Source of the DNA: Acephala macrosclerotiorum
Lineage: Eukaryota; Ascomycota; Leotiomycetes; Helotiales; Mollisiaceae
Reading direction: 5' to 3'
NCBI GenBank assembly: GCA_014904845.1
Contig: MU119369.1
Coordinates: 48,452 to 112,451 of the forward strand
DNA length: 64,000 nucleotides
Numbering within the stretch: position 1 is the first letter of the stretch; every line of letters starts with the position of its first letter. Shown here piece by piece: positions 1 to 10,907 of this stretch. The notes under the pieces were generated by a model, which was not told the DNA's origin, made no database searches, and worked only from the letters and a program-made list of their open reading frames with translations. A program made the position numbers and the translations under genes.

Positions 1-522
1 GACTTTGATGCTGGTATTGCGTCTGAAGATGGTGAAGGCAAGGATGCTGATACTGATGATCTGCCTGAGGCTGTATTGGACGACTCTGACGAGGATGTGT
101 TCGAGGATTCTCGCGAGGGCTTCGATGATTCTGATGACGATGTGTTTGAGGATGCTGATGACGGTGTTGTGCCAGAGGACGAGGGCAAGAACGGCGATGA
201 TGCTGCCGGATTTATGGGCCGGGTAACAGAGTTCGATCGGTCAACTTGGGTCTTTGCTAGGTTCAAAGAGGCTGATCTAACTAGAGATACAGCCGACTAT
301 GAGGTCACTGCAGTGTTCGAGTATGAGGGAGGAGAGACCAAGGAGATGATTGTTGGTCCTAAGTGGAACGACCAATCAGGCGTTATTATCGGGCGTATCG
401 CTGAGAATGGGGTAAATGAGGGTATCGATCCGCTGGGTGGGCGAAACGAGAAGCGTCCTTTCCCTGATGGCGTAAGTAGGATGGTTCATTTCTCGGAGTT
501 GTGCAACGATATCACGGCTTGA
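1..522 (+). CDS. C-terminal part of an acidic protein of unknown function (5' end outside window)
   Basis: The frame is open from base 1 to a TGA at 520-522, so at least 173 residues are present and the start lies to the left. The first ~65 residues are strongly acidic and contain two copies of a DDSD(E/D)DVFED unit, suggesting a short internal duplication. The remaining ~100 residues look globular (aromatic and hydrophobic residues spaced through RVTEFDRSTWVFARF and FEYEGGETKEMIVGPKW) and end in a short MVHFSELCNDI tail. I do not recognise a family. Acidic tracts of this type occur in nuclear and chromatin proteins, but that is only inference. Confidence 0.6.
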   Translation, partial: DFDAGIASEDGEGKDADTDDLPEAVLDDSDEDVFEDSREGFDDSDDDVFEDADDGVVPEDEGKNGDDAAGFMGRVTEFDRSTWVFARFKEADLTRDTADYEVTAVFEYEGGETKEMIVGPKWNDQSGVIIGRIAENGVNEGIDPLGGRNEKRPFPDGVSRMVHFSELCNDITA

Positions 523-1012
523 TAGATGGAGTAGGGCGGTACCTACGCAGAATTCGGGATACGTTGTTTGTATTGAACGTTGGAGTAGATTGAGAATGTA
601 AGACGTACCAACTGTATATGTATAAGTGACATAGCATGGTTTTCAGTAGAAGCCCAGAAGGTAGCAGGTAAGCTGGAAAATTAAACCCTTTGCTCTGTGC
701 GTGCGGGTTTGAAGGAAAAACACGTCTCCGTCAACAGGGAACGGACCTTAAACATCAACAACACCAAGGCTATGCCAGCGGGAAAAGTAATATCAACCGC
801 AAGCCCATATCCTGGGGCGCATGTTGCACCTGAGTACATCCACTAAGCGCAGCATCAAAGCGCATTACTTCTAAACTCCTAGAGTTTTTTAACACCCTTC
901 AACCACTTCAACCTGCAACCTCTTTCTACTCCCAGAGGACCAACATAGATTCGAGGCGCAAAGGAATCAACACACCACCTGGAATTTCGGTGCTATTTCT
1001 CCCTATTCGCAA
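523..1012. other. Intergenic, no gene seen
   Basis: 490 bp between the acidic protein and a decayed coiled-coil gene. No ORF with recognisable content. It probably holds the terminator of the left gene and remnants of the promoter of the pseudogene. Confidence 0.5.
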
Positions 1013-1990
1013 ATGGCAACTCCCAATTCCTGGACCCAAGAATCCCAGGTCATATACTAAAAAACCCTCTCCGACAACCTCGCCTCTTCCATCTCCCAAG
1101 CCCACACCACCAATTCGCAGCTCTCCCATCACAACGCCGCATTGCAAGCACATGCCCTGCAAGTGAACGACAGACCCAAGTGTACTCAAGTAATGTGGAG
1201 GCTCTGCTGCGTGAAGGGATCAGTAAGAAGAGGGATATTGGGCAATTGAAGAAGCGGCTGTGGAAGGTAGAGGGAGGGGAGCGGCTTGTGGGGGGTGGGC
1301 GGGTGTCGTAGAGGAGGCGCTAAGAGAGAAGCTTGGGGAGTTAGAGCATGCCAGAGGCTAGTTGAACACGATGACCAAGGCGTTTGAGGCTTAGGAGAAG
1401 AGCAAGAAGGCGAGGAGGATTAGGATCGATGATTTCACAAGGATGGTCTTCCCACAAGACGAGAGTTCAGGAAATGAGACTGGAGAGAAAGAGTTGAAGA
1501 ACATCATGGCACGTGTGGAAAAAATGGCTGCCAAGGTACTGTACTCGCAACAGCCCTAGAAGGCGAAGAGAACAGTCACGCCTGTACAAAAGCAATCCTC
1601 CAGCAGATGAAAGATCAACTCAAAGAGAAGGAGGAGGAGCGCAAGAACTCGAAGCTGCATCGCTCAGGAGAAGGAAGTAACAGAAATCTAGAAGTTCCTA
1701 GTTGGGAACCTGTACTCGATCTCCTTGAATGACGACTTGGACAGTTCAAACAACTTGAAATTCCTTGTGGAAAACCCAAAGAGCGCTGCGTTGCTCAATC
1801 TCAAAGCGTCGCTGAAGTTAAATTTAGTTGTTCCGTGACCAACGTTGGATCTGTTCTGAAAGTTGGCTGGCAAGTGCGAGTTTATTCGGAAGGGTCTCGA
1901 GAGCTTGTATGAGCCTGAACGCCGCGTAGGGAGTTCGAGAAGAGTGGGATGTTGAGAAGAATACAAGGAGGATGAAGGATTTGGTTGGGG
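1013..1990 (+). pseudogene. Decayed member of the coiled-coil family also found at 2571-3923
   Basis: Starting at ATG 1013 the translation begins MATPNSW and continues with LSDNLASSISQAH, closely parallel to MWTPNAY and LSDYYASQLSVSQAE of the intact gene at 2571. Coiled-coil-like segments rich in E/K follow (1310-1640), broken by stops (for example TAG near 1309 and 1359, TAG near 1393) and frame changes. Near 1745-1815 a segment SSNNLKFLVENPKSAALLNLKASL aligns with SVDNLKFHLNNPTWTKILDLKASM of the intact copy. After that the similarity fades. This is a non-functional paralogue sitting directly upstream of the living copy in the same orientation, so a tandem duplication followed by decay is the simplest history. 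Confidence 0.7.
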
Positions 1991-2570
1991 GCATGCCTAG
2001 GCTGCACTGTGGGCAGAAGTTTAGTTGATGGTTGCGTCCCTGGCCTGGCATTGGAGATAGTGGATTTGGTGCTCATGTTGTATCTACATGTAGAATTAGT
2101 CAATGAATTGAGCATACTCAACAAAGCAGCATCTGAAAGAGCATATTGCGCCCACCATTTTCGAAACAAGATGGAGTAGCAAGGTGAGCACCTGGTATAT
2201 ATATAGAACTGAGTCCTATAAAAAACCAGTTGGGACGAAAACTTGAAGTGATCTATCACGTGAACTCACCCTAGATGTCAAGTGGTGTTTATTAACGAGC
2301 ACATCTCACAGCAACATCGCCGGCAAGACCTCATTAACACCATACAAACACTATTGCAGCGTGTTCTTCGAGTTGGTGCAGCGGATATGTGTTATCTTGC
2401 ATTGTCTCTCTCGAGCATCTTCGTGAGAGTATCGAACCGAGCGCACCCACCGCATTCATCGAACAGCAAAACCAGCATTAACTTCTTCCGCCACACGCTC
2501 GCGCATAAGGAATTACCGAGCAGTCACAGTCGCAAGAAACTATTAAGACACTCCTCGACTGCAAAACACG
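1991..2570. other. Intergenic, promoter side of the 2571 gene
   Basis: 580 bp between the pseudogene and the intact paralogue. Pyrimidine-rich and C/A-rich stretches precede ATG 2571. No convincing coding sequence is seen; the short ORFs here lack any recognisable content. Confidence 0.4.
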
Positions 2571-3923
2571 ATGTGGACACCGAACGCATATCCGGGCTGT
2601 TATGGCGCATCGCATCAACAACGAGCTCCCGAACCAGACTACAAAGCGCTGTCCGACTATTATGCTAGCCAGTTGTCTGTAAGCCAGGCAGAGGTCACTC
2701 GACTCGTACAAGACAACCAATCATTATATCAAAGCAATCAAGGCTTGCACCGAGAGAACGCCTCCCTGACAACATCTGCAAACAAAGAGCGCGAGAACTA
2801 CAAGAAAGCAGTAAAGCAGAATATCTCTGATGCAGCCAACGCAAGAAATACCGAAGCTGCTCTTCGCGCCCAAATCATGGCCCTGCAAGTCGAATCCAGG
2901 AATTACAAACTTCAGCTCGAGAACGAGAAGGGCCGGACAGCAAAGGCGAAGGAGGACTTAGGAAAGGCGGTCTCGAAGCTCGCTAAAGCAGAGATAAAGG
3001 AAGTTAGTCTTCGGAAGCATCGCAACGACTGCGAGACTCAGGTCAAGAAACTGAAATCGCAATTGCAATTGCAAACCAGTAAGGAGCCATCCGGTGCTGG
3101 GCTGGACAATTGTGGTGCAAAACTAGCCAAGGACTTTTCCTCGCAAATGGGACTTGAAGACGCCGATCAAGCTGCCGAAAAATTTCCAACTAGGCCAGAT
3201 GAATACGATACGGATGTAGAGACTAGACCTCAGCCAACTGGACCACCTCTCGTTAGGAGAAAATTCCAGGGACCAACTCGGGGAACATTGCTGGCGATCT
3301 CGGAAGCGCTTGAGACGGAAGCAAAGGCACACAAACTCACAAAGGAGAAGCTTGAGGAAGCCGAGTCCACCATCGAGCTGCAGAAGATCCCAGTTGCCCA
3401 CTCAGCTATAATGCGACTTCGATTTATCTACCAGCAGTCGGACCTGCCGATGGACGATAAAGCTTGGAATGCCATTGAAGAAGGGAATAGCGGAGGCCAT
3501 GACGGCAAATGGGATGTAGACATTGCACTATGCAAGCTAGGCTTCTTCGGTGAAGATGTTATGGCTGCTCTGGAGCAGATCTACAAGAACAACGTCAAGA
3601 AGTGTGTGGAGTCTGTCGACAACTTGAAATTTCACCTCAACAACCCAACGTGGACTAAGATTCTGGATCTGAAGGCTTCGATGCGTCTACTTCTGGACTA
3701 CCAACCCCACGGGGATGCAAGCATCCGATTCACTGAGCTTAAAAATGACTGCAATCTGATCTTCGGCGACTTGAGACAGGCTTACTCGACACCAGAAGAC
3801 GCACTTGAAGCATTCGAGAAGAGTGAGGTTGTGAAGTCAAAGGTTGAGCAGATGGCATTGATTGTGAAGGATAGACTGCAGTATGAAGGAAAGCTGCGTC
3901 GGCGGAGATACAGAGCCCAATGA
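2571..3923 (+). CDS. Coiled-coil protein of an uncharacterised fungal family
   Basis: Intronless ORF of 450 residues from ATG 2571 to TGA. Residues ~25-170 are heptad-like and rich in Q, E, K and A, a long predicted coiled coil. A linker with acidic and proline residues follows (~195-235), then a second helical stretch (~245-280). The C-terminal ~165 residues form a putative globular domain with the landmarks MRLRFIYQQ, AIEEGNSGGHDGK, D.AL.KLGFF, LKASMRLLL and a basic tail RRRRYRAQ. The same landmarks occur in the two-exon gene at 32206-33409 (RRRFIEQAK, AIAAGNQAAHGGN, MDLRFSLL), and a third, dead copy lies immediately upstream. No signal peptide or membrane segment is seen. Function unknown. 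The coiled coil suggests self-association or a structural role, which is inference only. Confidence 0.75.
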   Translation: MWTPNAYPGCYGASHQQRAPEPDYKALSDYYASQLSVSQAEVTRLVQDNQSLYQSNQGLHRENASLTTSANKERENYKKAVKQNISDAANARNTEAALRAQIMALQVESRNYKLQLENEKGRTAKAKEDLGKAVSKLAKAEIKEVSLRKHRNDCETQVKKLKSQLQLQTSKEPSGAGLDNCGAKLAKDFSSQMGLEDADQAAEKFPTRPDEYDTDVETRPQPTGPPLVRRKFQGPTRGTLLAISEALETEAKAHKLTKEKLEEAESTIELQKIPVAHSAIMRLRFIYQQSDLPMDDKAWNAIEEGNSGGHDGKWDVDIALCKLGFFGEDVMAALEQIYKNNVKKCVESVDNLKFHLNNPTWTKILDLKASMRLLLDYQPHGDASIRFTELKNDCNLIFGDLRQAYSTPEDALEAFEKSEVVKSKVEQMALIVKDRLQYEGKLRRRRYRAQ

Positions 3924-5143
3924 GCGTTTGTTCTGAGTGGGACTGACAGTATGCAGGAAGACATTGAGGACTAGATGTGTGGATTTTGTACTTCTAGTAG
4001 GCGATGAGCAATAAGCAATGAAAACTTGGACACATCCACACTATGGCATCGAAAAATAATTGAATTTCAAACAGAACATGACTAAAAAATGCTAATTAAT
4101 AGATAGCCGTGGTTTCGGAGAGTGAGCTTTCATGAATCCGAATGCGAATACGAGAGGCCAAGGCCTTCTGCCGAAACGTTGTCCTGGCAGAAGAACTCGT
4201 ACGAATCCATTTAGCAGAACTGTACAAACCTGAGAATGTGCAAAGTGAAGGGGAAATTGGCCAAGATGTTATTCTTCCCAGTAGAGGGGTGGTGAACTTG
4301 TTGCAGAATCAGCATGGTAATCACTTGGATCATTCCGAACCGTACTCAACTTTCGAAGGACTTGTCCTGCTACGCAAAGTGAAGAACACTATAAGCTCAA
4401 GAAACCTTCAATAGTCGATCCTCCCCTGAGTGAGGCAATGTGAATGAAGGGAGCGTCCAAGGTCTCAAGCTGGATGAAGTGCATCGTGATGACTGTCCAT
4501 AGAAGTGATTGCTGACTGCACTCTGCTTACACGACAGCTGCATCCTTCAGCCCCTTTCTCAGAGACATCTTCCTCTTTTTCTTCACATGTGTCATCTTCT
4601 CCACGACATCGTCCGAATAGTTTCGAATCATCGTCGTGGCGGAAGATGGACATCGATGGTGTCGAAGAAGACCAGACTGTGGGGTAAAAGGCTACGAGTG
4701 AAACAGGCAAAGAGAGAGTGAAGTTCCGGCAGATCAACGGCTACCGATTTGGGGGCCAATCATCAGAATGGTACTACGGCATCAGCCTTACTTGTTACAG
4801 ACATTTTGGCTCGAGCGAGTCTGACTTTGGGAAGGCTCGTAAATCAGGCACGTAATTGTCCAATCGCAGATCGGGTTATCCTGCTTATTCAAATTTTCTG
4901 TTTCGGAGATGGGCATCCCAGTTAATCCCAGTTAATCCCACATCCCAGCTTTTTACCGAACTCGAAATTTAGTGTGCAACTTGTCCCCACCAATCCAGTC
5001 CGAGGTTGACCTCGACCTACATAATCCGAGTCTTGCCCGCCTTTTCCTTTCCACCCTCCAAAACCCTCCATTTCCTGTTGACAGGAGATATCACCAACAA
5101 CCTCACCACTGAATCCATCTGCGAACACCGCAATTCGCCTACC
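3924..5143. other. Intergenic, 5-aminolevulinate synthase promoter side
   Basis: 1.2 kb between two plus-strand genes. The last ~150 bp is CT-rich leader sequence. A tiny tandem repeat of the 10-mer agttaatccc occurs at about 4919-4940. No coding sequence I can support; the ORFs around 4142-4740 on both strands have no recognisable content. Confidence 0.5.
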
Positions 5144-7026
5144 ATGGACGCCATACTTCGACAATCCAAGTCCATGTGCCCATTCTTGAAGAAAACTTCC
5201 CCCGCCACTCTTCGAGCCCTCTCGACCTCGACCCGTCAATCTTCCCCCGGCGGTGGCAGCATGTCCAACTTGCAGACCATTGCTCGCCGCTGCCCCATCA
5301 TGGGTAAGGCCCTCGCTGTCCAGACCTCAAAGTCAGGAAAGGTGGGGCTTGGTGGCGTCGCTGCGTTGGGAGCCATCAGGGCATTCTCTGGCAAAGTGAG
5401 CGCTGGAAAGGCCAAATTGCATACCAGTGGCAAGCATGGAGCTAGGGCTGTGGAGGATACGCTGTTTGGTCGTGAGAAGGGTGAGTTTCGCATCTTCGGG
5501 ATTTGGGATTTGGAGCCCCACTAACGTCAACAGTTCCGTACCCGCAACATGTCAAGCCGACCAAACCAGCCCACCACAATGCAGCGAAATTCGATTACGA
5601 GGGTTTCTACAATGCCGAACTCGAAAAGAAGCACAAGGACAAGTCGTATCGATACTTCAACAACATCAATCGCCTGGCGAAGGAATTCCCCCGCGCGCAC
5701 ATGTCCAAGAAGGATGAAAAGGTTACGGTCTGGTGCTCCAATGACTATCTTGGGATGGGAAAGAATCCTCAGGTTTTGAAGCAGATGCACGAGACTCTGG
5801 ATGAATATGGTGCCGGTGCTGGAGGAACTCGAAATATTTCTGGGCATAATCAGCACGCTGTGGGCTTGGAGGCTACAATTGCAAAACTCCATGCGAAGGA
5901 TGCTGCATTGGTCTTCAGTTCCTGCTACGTCGCGAATGATGCTACTCTGGCTACTCTGGGCAGCAAGCTGCCGGACTGTGTCATTCTTTCGGACAGCTTG
6001 AACCATGCCTCGATGATTCAGGGAATACGTCATTCTGGAGCGAAGAAGATTGTGTTCAAGCACAATGATCTGGCTGATCTGGAGGCAAAGCTGGCATCTC
6101 TGCCCGCTGAAGTTCCCAAGATCATTGCATTTGAATCAGTCTACAGCATGTGCGGCAGCATTGGACCCATTGAAGGAATTTGCGACCTAGCTGAAAAGTA
6201 CGGCGCAATCACCTTTCTCGATGAAGTCCATGCTGTAGGCATGTACGGACCACACGGAGCTGGTGTAGCAGAGCATCTTGACTACGAAGCACATTTGAAT
6301 GGTCGACCCCGTGGTACAATTATGGACCGTGTCGACATCATCACTGGAACTCTCGGAAAGGCATACGGATGCGTAGGAGGCTACATCGCTGGCTCAACAA
6401 AGATGGTTGACGCCATCCGTTCCCTCGCACCAGGATTCATCTTCACCACCTCCCTGCCGCCAGCAACCATGTCAGGCGCCAAAACTGCCATCGAGTATCA
6501 AATGGAATACCAGGGCGACCGTCGACTGCAACAGCTCCACACACGAGCAGTCAAAGACTCTCTCTCCGAGCGTGATATTCCAGTCATTCCAAACCCATCA
6601 CACATCATCCCCGTTCTTGTCGGAAACGCAGAACTCGCGAAGAAAGCCTCGGATATGCTCCTAGATGATCATGGCATCTACGTGCAATCCATCAACTACC
6701 CCACCGTTCCCGTCGGCCAGGAACGTCTCCGCATCACCCCTACACCAGGCCACGTACGCGAATACCGCGAACATCTCGTCTCAGCACTCGAATCCGTCTG
6801 GAATGATCTCGGATTGAAGCGTACGTCTGAGTGGGCGAAGGAAGGAGGTTTCATCGGTGTCGGTGAGCCTGGCTTCCAGGCGCCGGAACCGCTTTGGACG
6901 GATGCTCAGTTGGGTGTCAGTGAAGCTGTGAGGGAAATGAAGGCAGCGGGTCCGGTGGGCGTTATGGAGGCTCTGTTGGAGAGGGAGACGAAGGAGACAG
7001 CGAGAGCTGTTTCTGCTGCTGCTTAA
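5144..7026 (+). CDS. hemA: 5-aminolevulinate synthase, mitochondrial (heme biosynthesis)
   Basis: Catalyses glycine + succinyl-CoA to 5-aminolevulinate with PLP in the mitochondrial matrix, the first committed step of heme synthesis. Two exons, 5144-5480 and 5534-7026, with a 53-bp intron (gtgagt donor, cag acceptor); product ~609 residues. The N-terminus is Ser/Thr/Arg-rich like a mitochondrial presequence and carries two heme regulatory Cys-Pro motifs, MCPF (C12) and RCPIM (C50). The catalytic core shows [33 protein letters not shown] and the PLP-lysine segment [10 protein letters not shown] (K about residue 388), then the substrate-binding FTTSLPP. The C-terminus is complete, and the length and motif order are as expected for fungal ALAS. 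The Cys-Pro motifs imply heme feedback on import or activity, as known for the family. The start was chosen as the first ATG that gives a targeting peptide in frame with the intron. Confidence 0.97.
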
Positions 7027-9077
7027 TTAGCCAGCACGTCTCGCTGCGCACATCGATGGCGTTGATCTTTCAATGACTGGAAGTGCATTGCAACAGTGGA
7101 GGAAGGAGAGCCCATCGGACCCAAAACCACGTTCTTTCGGGCGATAATGTATTGACTTGGCTTGATGATTTTGACGATGATATTTGGTTTATGCTTGCTA
7201 GCTAGGGGTTGGGTTTGTGATGTGAGCATCGCATTTCTGACTTCCAATGCTCAAATGAAATAACTTCATTTTGATGGGATCTTTGGATCTTCATCGCATC
7301 GCAACATACTTGTTCCCTCTGCATTCCGTGATCTTTTGATTCTTTTGGAACTCTTGGTATCAAGATCCTCCATTCACTACGTGTTCGGTGTCTGGTCTCT
7401 TCGGTTAGGGTCTGTGTTACACATCGCATCGGATGATGTGTTGCTTCGCAGAAGGTCTACTGCATATCATATCTCCGGGTTTCCCTTTCCTTCCCGCTCG
7501 GGGTCGTCTCTTTGCTTCTGTTCGTTCGATGTATGTCTTGATTTGTTGTATTTTGCATCCCCACAATCCCACTGTTGCTGGTGCCACGCTCGTGGTGCTA
7601 CCCATCTCGGGATCTGTCCCAAGACTTTGCTGCGCGTCGTATCCCCTCGGTGTCTGCGCTCTCTTCCCATTTGGGTATATGTCTTTCCTTTTGTTCGGTG
7701 TCTGTTTTGTTGCTTTAGGCTTTTGCTACGTTTGTTGCGTTTCGAATCGCCTCGGTCTGTGAGATGTCTGACTTGGTGGCTTCTTCACTTTCTCCTTCCC
7801 AGCCTCATTCTTTGGTTTAAATTGATTCCACGGTAGAAATTGGGGATTTTCATGACACAGAGAAATGCATTCATCTCCACCACAATGGGCGTTTTTGGGA
7901 GGTCAGAGGGTTTTGTTGCACATCGAATCCCCTCGGTGTCTGAACCGACCAGCCTTCATCCCCGCCTGTCAAAATTGGACCCATCTCCCGCCAGCGAGGT
8001 CTCCAACGAGACGCCAGCATCAGCCAATGAAATACTTTCAGAAGTTGATAGGGATGGAGGGATGTGGATCGTCGCGTAAACTCAAAGCCCGCGGTGATGG
8101 TGGTGTTGGTGGAGATGAGACATGAGCAAACCCCGATGCATCTCTCCTCGCGGGCTTGCATCGAGAGACGTCATGCGATATCTTTATCTTCAACTTCGAA
8201 TGACCACTTGATACTGTAAAAGCTTCTCTAGGTTTACAATAGGTATGAAAGTTTACCTCTACTTTTCCACTGCCTTGTTAAATTCATCACCACCACCATA
8301 AAGATTGCTACCACTTATATTCATAATCCTGACAGCCTCTACTCGCTTCGACGCAATCCCCTCGAGTATTCACAGTATATTTCCACTCCGTCACCGTTCT
8401 CTGAGTTCGAATTTTAATCTAGTGACGTCTCGACTTTAATTTTGGGGACTTCGATCTCAATTCTTTCTTATCCGACTCCTTCCCAAACCCTCGGCTTCTC
8501 TCTCGGCGGCTTTTCGAAAAGTCTTCCTGGACACCTGAGAAGGAGACCTTGGTCGGTCATTGAATTCTCTCACTTGATGGAGGACATAATTACTTGAATT
8601 TCGAATCGTGAACTAAAGGACGGGGTGGGTAACAAAGGGGTAGCGAAACGCACGTGCTATAAACTTTCTTCTCCTCAGCCACAGCTGCCTCTCAACTGGA
8701 CTAGAAGAGAACACTTCCTACAAGCCCCAAGCCAGCAAACGGGGAAAGAAGAAGAAAAAGATCAGGAAAATACAAACACGGTGAAGAGAGACAGAAGATC
8801 GCAGACAGTAGGAACTGAGACGCTGATTCAAAGGGAGGTCATCAAGTTGATTCTCATAAATTCAATACGATTCAAGAACGAAAGTCCCTACGCTGCTCTG
8901 TAATACTGTGCTGTGCTCGCCAGCCAGCCTATGCTATTGTATCTGTAAAGAAACCCATACGTCATTCTTCCCATCCAAATCAATGCAATGCCATTCTCAT
9001 CATGGGGGTATCATCATGCTCATCCCTATCCTATGCAACAAGCAACAATCAAATTCAACCTTCTATTCCTCAACCCT
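7027..9077. other. Long intergenic between convergent genes, with a recurring 10-mer
   Basis: 2.05 kb between the 3' ends of two convergent genes. No convincing coding sequence. The decamer TCGGTGTCTG occurs four times within 560 bp (starts near 7385, 7647, 7695 and 7933), two copies sharing the longer context atcccctcggtgtctg, plus a near-copy at about 7745. The 7250-7830 part is T/C-rich and 8260-8620 is pyrimidine-rich. It may contain long 3' UTRs, a non-coding transcript or an old repeat. Confidence 0.4.
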
Positions 9078-10907
9078 CTAACCCAAGCACTTAGCAGCAC
9101 CATAACTTCCATCACCCAGACGTTCCTCAAGTGGATTATAGGAGAACCACCCAGCGCACATATCACTCGCCTGCTCGACAGCTTTCTCCATGTCGTACAG
9201 GCGATCTTTCAATCCCTTATTCTCCTCTCGCATCATGCCTACGGTTTCCCACGCAACACTCGAGTCCTTTCCGCGACAATTACTGCAACCAGTTTCACCC
9301 ATCCCAATCCCATCATAGCGATCTTTTTGAAGACTTCGCCCTATCACGGTATCGTCGCTACCATCTGAGCCGTTGGTGATTCTTCCCAACGCCTTTTGGA
9401 ACAGGCTCTTTTGCTGTACCATCGGTGGTCTTTTGGCAAATCCAGAAGTATGTGTAGGATTCGGCACCATCTTTCCAAAAGTAGCTTGCATGATCTCAGG
9501 CGTGGTGTCGACTGTCCCTACCATGCTGTTCACTGGACTCCTTGCACGGCTGAAGGTTGAGTCTCTATCGAGTGCAGATTCACCATCGCTGTCTCCTTCA
9601 GTGAAGTCTGTGGTGTCTGTGAGCCCGCTCTGGCGTTTCCGATGTCTTCTCGCGCCAGCAATGCCGAGATCTTCGTTGAAAGTGTCGATCGAGAGGTCAG
9701 ATGTTGAGCCTCGTTTCGCTGCATCCCGTCCTGCAAGTTCTCTCACCTCCTTTATGCTGGTCTCCCGGGCTTCCTTCTCCAGCGCTCTCGCTTGCTTCTC
9801 CTTGGTTAGCTCGCTCATAAGCTCGGCGATTGTAGTGTCTTTATCGGAGACTTGGTGTGCCATGTCAGATAGGTTCGTTTTCAGGACGTTGTTTCGAGTT
9901 CGAGCTTCATCAAGTTCCTCTTCCATGGTTTCTTTCTCGGCCCGGAGTTCGTGTAGTGATTGTGTTCGTAATTTGTATGCGGTCTGCAATTTCTGGAGTA
10001 ATCCCTCCGCTTGCTGCTGCAGGTTCTTGAACGCTGCTGGACTAAATGGATCTTGCGGGGATGGAGGCCCTGCTGGGAAGAGAGCGGACTTGATGTCGAG
10101 TGTGAGGAACTCGTCATCGTTGAAATGTGCAGGTAATTGAATAGTGGCAGGTTTTGATGGTGTCTTCGGTGACAAGAAAAAGTTTCCAACTCCCCATCCC
10201 GCATTCGCTTTCTTGGCAGGCGTTGTATTCGTGCTAGAACTCGACTCGGCAGTAGATAATGTCGGTCGCTTCTTCGGCCTTTCTGGATTATCTCCGGTGA
10301 GAGCCATGTCTGCGTCTTCTCCAACAGATATGCCTGACAGCACAGGCGCTGATGACCCGGTAAACCAAGACGCAATACTCTTTGGCTTGTCTGCAACCTT
10401 GATGACTCCCTCTTTGTCTCCTGCCAAGTCAGGCGTACACTCGTCCAAGTCTTGTCTCGGGCTCTGCTGCGGACTCTTTCGCTCAGGGCTCTTCGAGCTC
10501 GTTCTTGTTGGTGATCGAAAAGGTAGTAATGCTGTGAGTGATCGCTGATGTGTTCGTGCCGGTCTCGCTGCGGGAGGTTCGTGTTCTTGCTCGCTTTCGA
10601 AATCAATACTTCCTGGAAAGGGTTGCGCTGCAGGATGTTGTTCACCAGCCCTTTCTCGCACCCCTTGGTCTGTATACTCCCTCTCTCCCTCGCTCGAGTA
10701 ATCAATGTTGTAATAATCCTCCGCCCATACTTTCTGCAGACTAGAATTTCGGCTTGCCCCGGGCGTATCGATACTCGATAAAGTTCTGCGATGGTTCGGG
10801 TTGGCCGATAGTTTTGGGTTGAGGAGCAAGAGATGATCCGGTGGATAGTTGTCGAGGAGGGAGCCAGGAGTAAAGGTCGACCTCGAGTGGAGCTCAGGGC
10901 ATGGCAT
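9078..10907 (-). CDS. Conserved coiled-coil protein with a CxxC-containing C-terminus, function unknown
   Basis: Single ORF of 609 residues on the minus strand from ATG at 10907. The N-terminal ~230 residues are Ser/Pro/Arg-rich and probably disordered. A short block GWGVGNFFLSPKTPSKPATIQLP precedes a central coiled coil (~300-400) beginning KNLQQQAEGLLQKLQTAYK, with E/K/R-rich heptads. The C-terminus carries the compact signature GCSNCRGKDSSVAWETVG followed by a short helix REENKGLKDRLYDMEKAVEQ. I have a general memory of similar hypothetical proteins in other ascomycetes but no function to assign. There is no signal peptide or membrane helix, so cytosolic, cytoskeletal or septal roles are possible. 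The plus-strand ORFs over 9373-10548 are antisense shadows. Confidence 0.8.
   Translation of the reverse strand: MPCPELHSRSTFTPGSLLDNYPPDHLLLLNPKLSANPNHRRTLSSIDTPGASRNSSLQKVWAEDYYNIDYSSEGEREYTDQGVRERAGEQHPAAQPFPGSIDFESEQEHEPPAARPARTHQRSLTALLPFRSPTRTSSKSPERKSPQQSPRQDLDECTPDLAGDKEGVIKVADKPKSIASWFTGSSAPVLSGISVGEDADMALTGDNPERPKKRPTLSTAESSSSTNTTPAKKANAGWGVGNFFLSPKTPSKPATIQLPAHFNDDEFLTLDIKSALFPAGPPSPQDPFSPAAFKNLQQQAEGLLQKLQTAYKLRTQSLHELRAEKETMEEELDEARTRNNVLKTNLSDMAHQVSDKDTTIAELMSELTKEKQARALEKEARETSIKEVRELAGRDAAKRGSTSDLSIDTFNEDLGIAGARRHRKRQSGLTDTTDFTEGDSDGESALDRDSTFSRARSPVNSMVGTVDTTPEIMQATFGKMVPNPTHTSGFAKRPPMVQQKSLFQKALGRITNGSDGSDDTVIGRSLQKDRYDGIGMGETGCSNCRGKDSSVAWETVGMMREENKGLKDRLYDMEKAVEQASDMCAGWFSYNPLEERLGDGSYGAAKCLG

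Noticed and set aside
1990..2260. Minus ORF 1882-2259 (125 residues) as a gene
   Set aside because: It overlaps the end of the coiled-coil relic and the promoter of its intact paralogue, and has no recognisable content.
9373..10548. Plus-strand ORFs of 255 and 134 residues
   Set aside because: They lie antisense to the 609-residue minus-strand coiled-coil gene, whose motifs and composition are clearly protein-like. The plus ORFs are Ser/Val-rich shadows.
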